From the NCBI GenBank assembly GCA_023230525.1, contig JALNXE010000022.1, positions 1-50,904 of the forward strand: a stretch of 50,904 nucleotides of DNA, read 5' to 3'. The DNA is from Desulfobulbaceae bacterium (GTDB lineage: Bacteria; Desulfobacterota; Desulfobulbia; Desulfobulbales; SURF-16). The notes under the pieces are model-generated. The model ran no database searches. It had not been told where the DNA came from and saw only the letters and a list, made by a program, of their open reading frames with translations. The translations under genes and the position numbers were made by a program. Of the stretch, positions 48,933-50,904 are shown piece after piece (position 1 is the first letter of the stretch; each line of letters begins with the position of its first letter).

Positions 48933-50903
48933 TTATGCGGAAAACGAATTTCCAATCTGTTCGACTTTTTCCTGATTGACTTCCCATTGCTGGTAGAAAC
49001 GGGTCAGTTTGCGCTCAAGCGCGGCATACTCCTTGCTTTTTTCGGAAAAAAGTTCCTGGTCCTTATACAGTTCAGGATCCGCCAGCAACTCCTCAAGTTC
49101 AGCCTTGCGGGATTCGAGACTCTCGATCTCTTTTTCCGCCTCTTTGATTTTGGCCAGATAGGGTTTTAACCGGCTGTTTTTCTCCTCGCGAATTTTGGCC
49201 TGTTCCTGCCTTGCCTTTTTCCCCTTAGCCGCCGCCCCGGCCAAGGGAGTCTGTTCAGGGCCGGGTGTGGCTTCCACCAGTGCCGCATGCTGCCGTTCAC
49301 TGGCGGTTTTCTCCAGATAATAGGCCAGGTTTCCCTCAAAAAGAGTGGCGCCGCCGTTTTTTATCTCCAGCACCTTGTTGACGAAATGATCGAGGAAGTA
49401 ACGATTATGACTGACAACGATGATGGTGCCGTCATACTGCGCCAGGGCCTCCTGCAGTATCTCCTGGGACATCATGTCCAGATGGTTGGTGGGTTCATCC
49501 ATGATGAGCAGGTTGGCCGGAGTGGCGATCATCTTGGCCAGGGCCAGGCGGCTTTTTTCTCCACCCGACAGAACCTGTACCTTTTTGTCCACCTCATCTC
49601 CCTTAAAGAGAAATGCCCCGAGCAGGGATCTGGTCTGGGTGACCGTTTTTTCGGCCTCGGTCTGGTTGAGGGTCTCAAGAACCGTGTACTGCGGCGCAAG
49701 TTCCTGGGCCTGATGCTGACCGAAGTAGGAGAGAGAAACGTTATGTCCCAGACGGATGGACCCGCTGTCGCAGGCAATGAGCCCGGCCAGGATTTTCACC
49801 AGGGTTGATTTTCCTGCGCCGTTCACCCCCACAATGGCCATCTTGTCGCCCCGCTGCAGTTCAAAGCCGAGATGGGTAAAAACCTCTTTACTGCCGTAGC
49901 TTTTGCACAGATCGTTCACGTCAATGGCCAGTCTGCCGCTGGCCGGGGCCGGGGGGAAGCGGAAGGAGATTTTCTGCTCGGTATCCTCAAGCTCGATCAC
50001 ATCCATTTTCTCAAGCTGCCGCATGCGGCTCTGGGCCTGTTTGGCCTTGGTCGATTTGGCCCGGAACCGGTCGATGAAACGTTTCGTCTGGTCGATCTTG
50101 GCCTGCTGATTGGTATAGGCGGCCCGCTGGATCTGCAGCCGCAGTTCCTTTTCCTTGACGTAACTGGAATAATTGCCCTTGTACACGGTGAGATTGCCCA
50201 GGCTTAATTCCCAGGTAAGGGTGGTCATGTTGTCAAGAAATGCCCGGTCATGGGAGACAATGATCAAGGCCCCGGGATAGGAGGATAAAAACTCCTCAAG
50301 CCAGGTGAGTGACTCAATGTCAAGATGGTTGGTCGGCTCATCAAGAAAGAGAAAAGACGGGGCGGCCAGCAGCTGTTTGGCCAGCATCAGCCGCATCAGC
50401 CAGCCGCCGCTGAACGAGTGGCAGGTGCGGTTCAGATCACTTTCCTTAAATCCCAGGCCGGCAAGGACCTTTTCAATGGTCGCCTTGATGCGGAAAACAT
50501 TTGAGTGATCAAGTTCGTGCTGCAGTTCGCCCTGCCGGTTAACAAGGTCCCGCATAACGGCAGGGTCTTGCAGCGGGACGGCGAGCTTGATGTTGATCGC
50601 GTCAAGCTCTTTTTGTTTTGCCAGCAGCGGGGCAAAGGCGCTTTCCGCCTCCTCATAAAGGGTCCGGTCCAGTTCCAGGCCGACAATTTCCTGGGGAAGA
50701 TAGCCGCAGGTGACCTGTTTTGATCTGGTGATGATTCCGGGATCGCTTTCGGAGATGCCGGCGAGAATTTTTAACAGCGTTGACTTGCCGGCGCCGTTGA
50801 CGCCCACCAGGCCAATCCTGTCCCGGCTGTTGATGCGGCCGGATATATTTTTAAATAAGTGCTTGGCACCATATTGAATGGAAAGGTTGTTAATGGTAAT
50901 CAT
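48933..50903 (-). CDS. ABC-F family ATPase
   Basis: 656-aa soluble ABC-F protein with two nucleotide-binding domains and no membrane segments. Walker A is GVNGAGKSTLLKIL in the first and GVNGAGKSTLVKIL in the second domain. Signature/Walker B stretches are SFSGGWLMRLMLAKQL with LFLDEPTNHLD and VLSGGEKSRLALAKMI with LIMDEPTNHLD. A charged linker of about 75 residues joins them (VKEKELRLQIQRAAYTNQQA), and a C-terminal coiled coil follows about residue 570. ABC-F proteins act on the ribosome, as translation factors or in antibiotic resistance. The start codon (50903) is at the window edge, so the ribosome site is not visible, and a longer N terminus cannot be excluded. Confidence 0.93.
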   Translation of the reverse strand: MITINNLSIQYGAKHLFKNISGRINSRDRIGLVGVNGAGKSTLLKILAGISESDPGIITRSKQVTCGYLPQEIVGLELDRTLYEEAESAFAPLLAKQKELDAINIKLAVPLQDPAVMRDLVNRQGELQHELDHSNVFRIKATIEKVLAGLGFKESDLNRTCHSFSGGWLMRLMLAKQLLAAPSFLFLDEPTNHLDIESLTWLEEFLSSYPGALIIVSHDRAFLDNMTTLTWELSLGNLTVYKGNYSSYVKEKELRLQIQRAAYTNQQAKIDQTKRFIDRFRAKSTKAKQAQSRMRQLEKMDVIELEDTEQKISFRFPPAPASGRLAIDVNDLCKSYGSKEVFTHLGFELQRGDKMAIVGVNGAGKSTLVKILAGLIACDSGSIRLGHNVSLSYFGQHQAQELAPQYTVLETLNQTEAEKTVTQTRSLLGAFLFKGDEVDKKVQVLSGGEKSRLALAKMIATPANLLIMDEPTNHLDMMSQEILQEALAQYDGTIIVVSHNRYFLDHFVNKVLEIKNGGATLFEGNLAYYLEKTASERQHAALVEATPGPEQTPLAGAAAKGKKARQEQAKIREEKNSRLKPYLAKIKEAEKEIESLESRKAELEELLADPELYKDQELFSEKSKEYAALERKLTRFYQQWEVNQEKVEQIGNSFSA

Positions 50904-50904
50904 A

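Noticed and set aside
1..50904. CRISPR array, tRNA or rRNA genes, prophage or integron
   Set aside because: No regularly spaced direct repeats, no cloverleaf-forming sequences and no integrase, transposase or phage structural genes were found in the window.

Overview
The window reads as a chromosomal segment of an anaerobic Desulfobacterota (deltaproteobacterial) organism of fairly high GC. A sulfate- or sulfur-metabolising relative of the Desulfobulbales is my best guess. The reasons are an HdrA-FlxDCBA electron-bifurcation cluster, two multiheme c-type cytochromes (10 and 9 CXXCH), signal-peptide beta-carbonic anhydrases, an acetate permease, a YedF/DUF3343 selenium-sulfur cassette and several two-component proteins. 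No rRNA, tRNA, CRISPR array, prophage or transposase gene was seen. The organism call is inference from gene content; no search was run.

Layout. 1-4279: 3' end of hdrA, then flxD-flxC-flxB-flxA in a tight operon closed by a strong terminator. 4338-7761 (minus): PAS histidine kinase followed by a REC-DUF3369-HD-GYP regulator. 8079-9146: CorA-type metal transporter. 9257-16148: pta, then a complete Entner-Doudoroff set zwf-pgl-edd-eda. 16297-18398: yedF, a class V aminotransferase/cysteine desulfurase and DUF3343. 18474-20105 (minus): gpmI. 20582-23629 (minus): hybrid kinase with a periplasmic SBP3 sensor. 23837-26785: pcm, an HPF-cold-shock fusion, a small protein, a membrane-anchored M28 peptidase and a Zn-ribbon protein. 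26912-28594 (minus): decaheme cytochrome. 28866-30295 (minus): PDT-like protein, VOC protein and VF530 protein. 30724-31824 (minus): satP plus a secreted Cache protein. 32244-33893 (minus): nonaheme cytochrome behind a candidate sigma-54 promoter with palindromic upstream sites. 34345-36728 (minus): flavodoxin-family reductase, unknown protein and NudC. 37026-40801 (minus): glgX and pyk. 40941-42298 (minus): SDR and a CAP-domain secreted protein. 42581-48385: two periplasmic beta-carbonic anhydrases flanking valS and dgt. 48933-50903 (minus): an ABC-F ATPase whose start codon lies at the window edge.

How it fits together. GlgX, the Entner-Doudoroff enzymes, GpmI, pyruvate kinase and Pta together describe mobilisation of stored glycogen to pyruvate and acetyl phosphate. 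The Flx-Hdr proteins would connect NAD(P)H, ferredoxin and a thiol/disulfide couple. SatP moves acetate.

The intergenic DNA is rich in small palindromic repeats. There is a family with 15-bp terminal inverted repeats (complete at 20141-20373, partial at 30548-30720 and 36771-36930), a related hairpin at 9166-9212, a REP-like pair at 39191-39262, a 143-bp element at 48481-48623 and a palindrome at 26806-26890. The most interesting leads are the modular repeat family, the sigma-54/enhancer-like region before the nonaheme cytochrome, the satP-Cache pair and the YedF-desulfurase-DUF3343 cassette.
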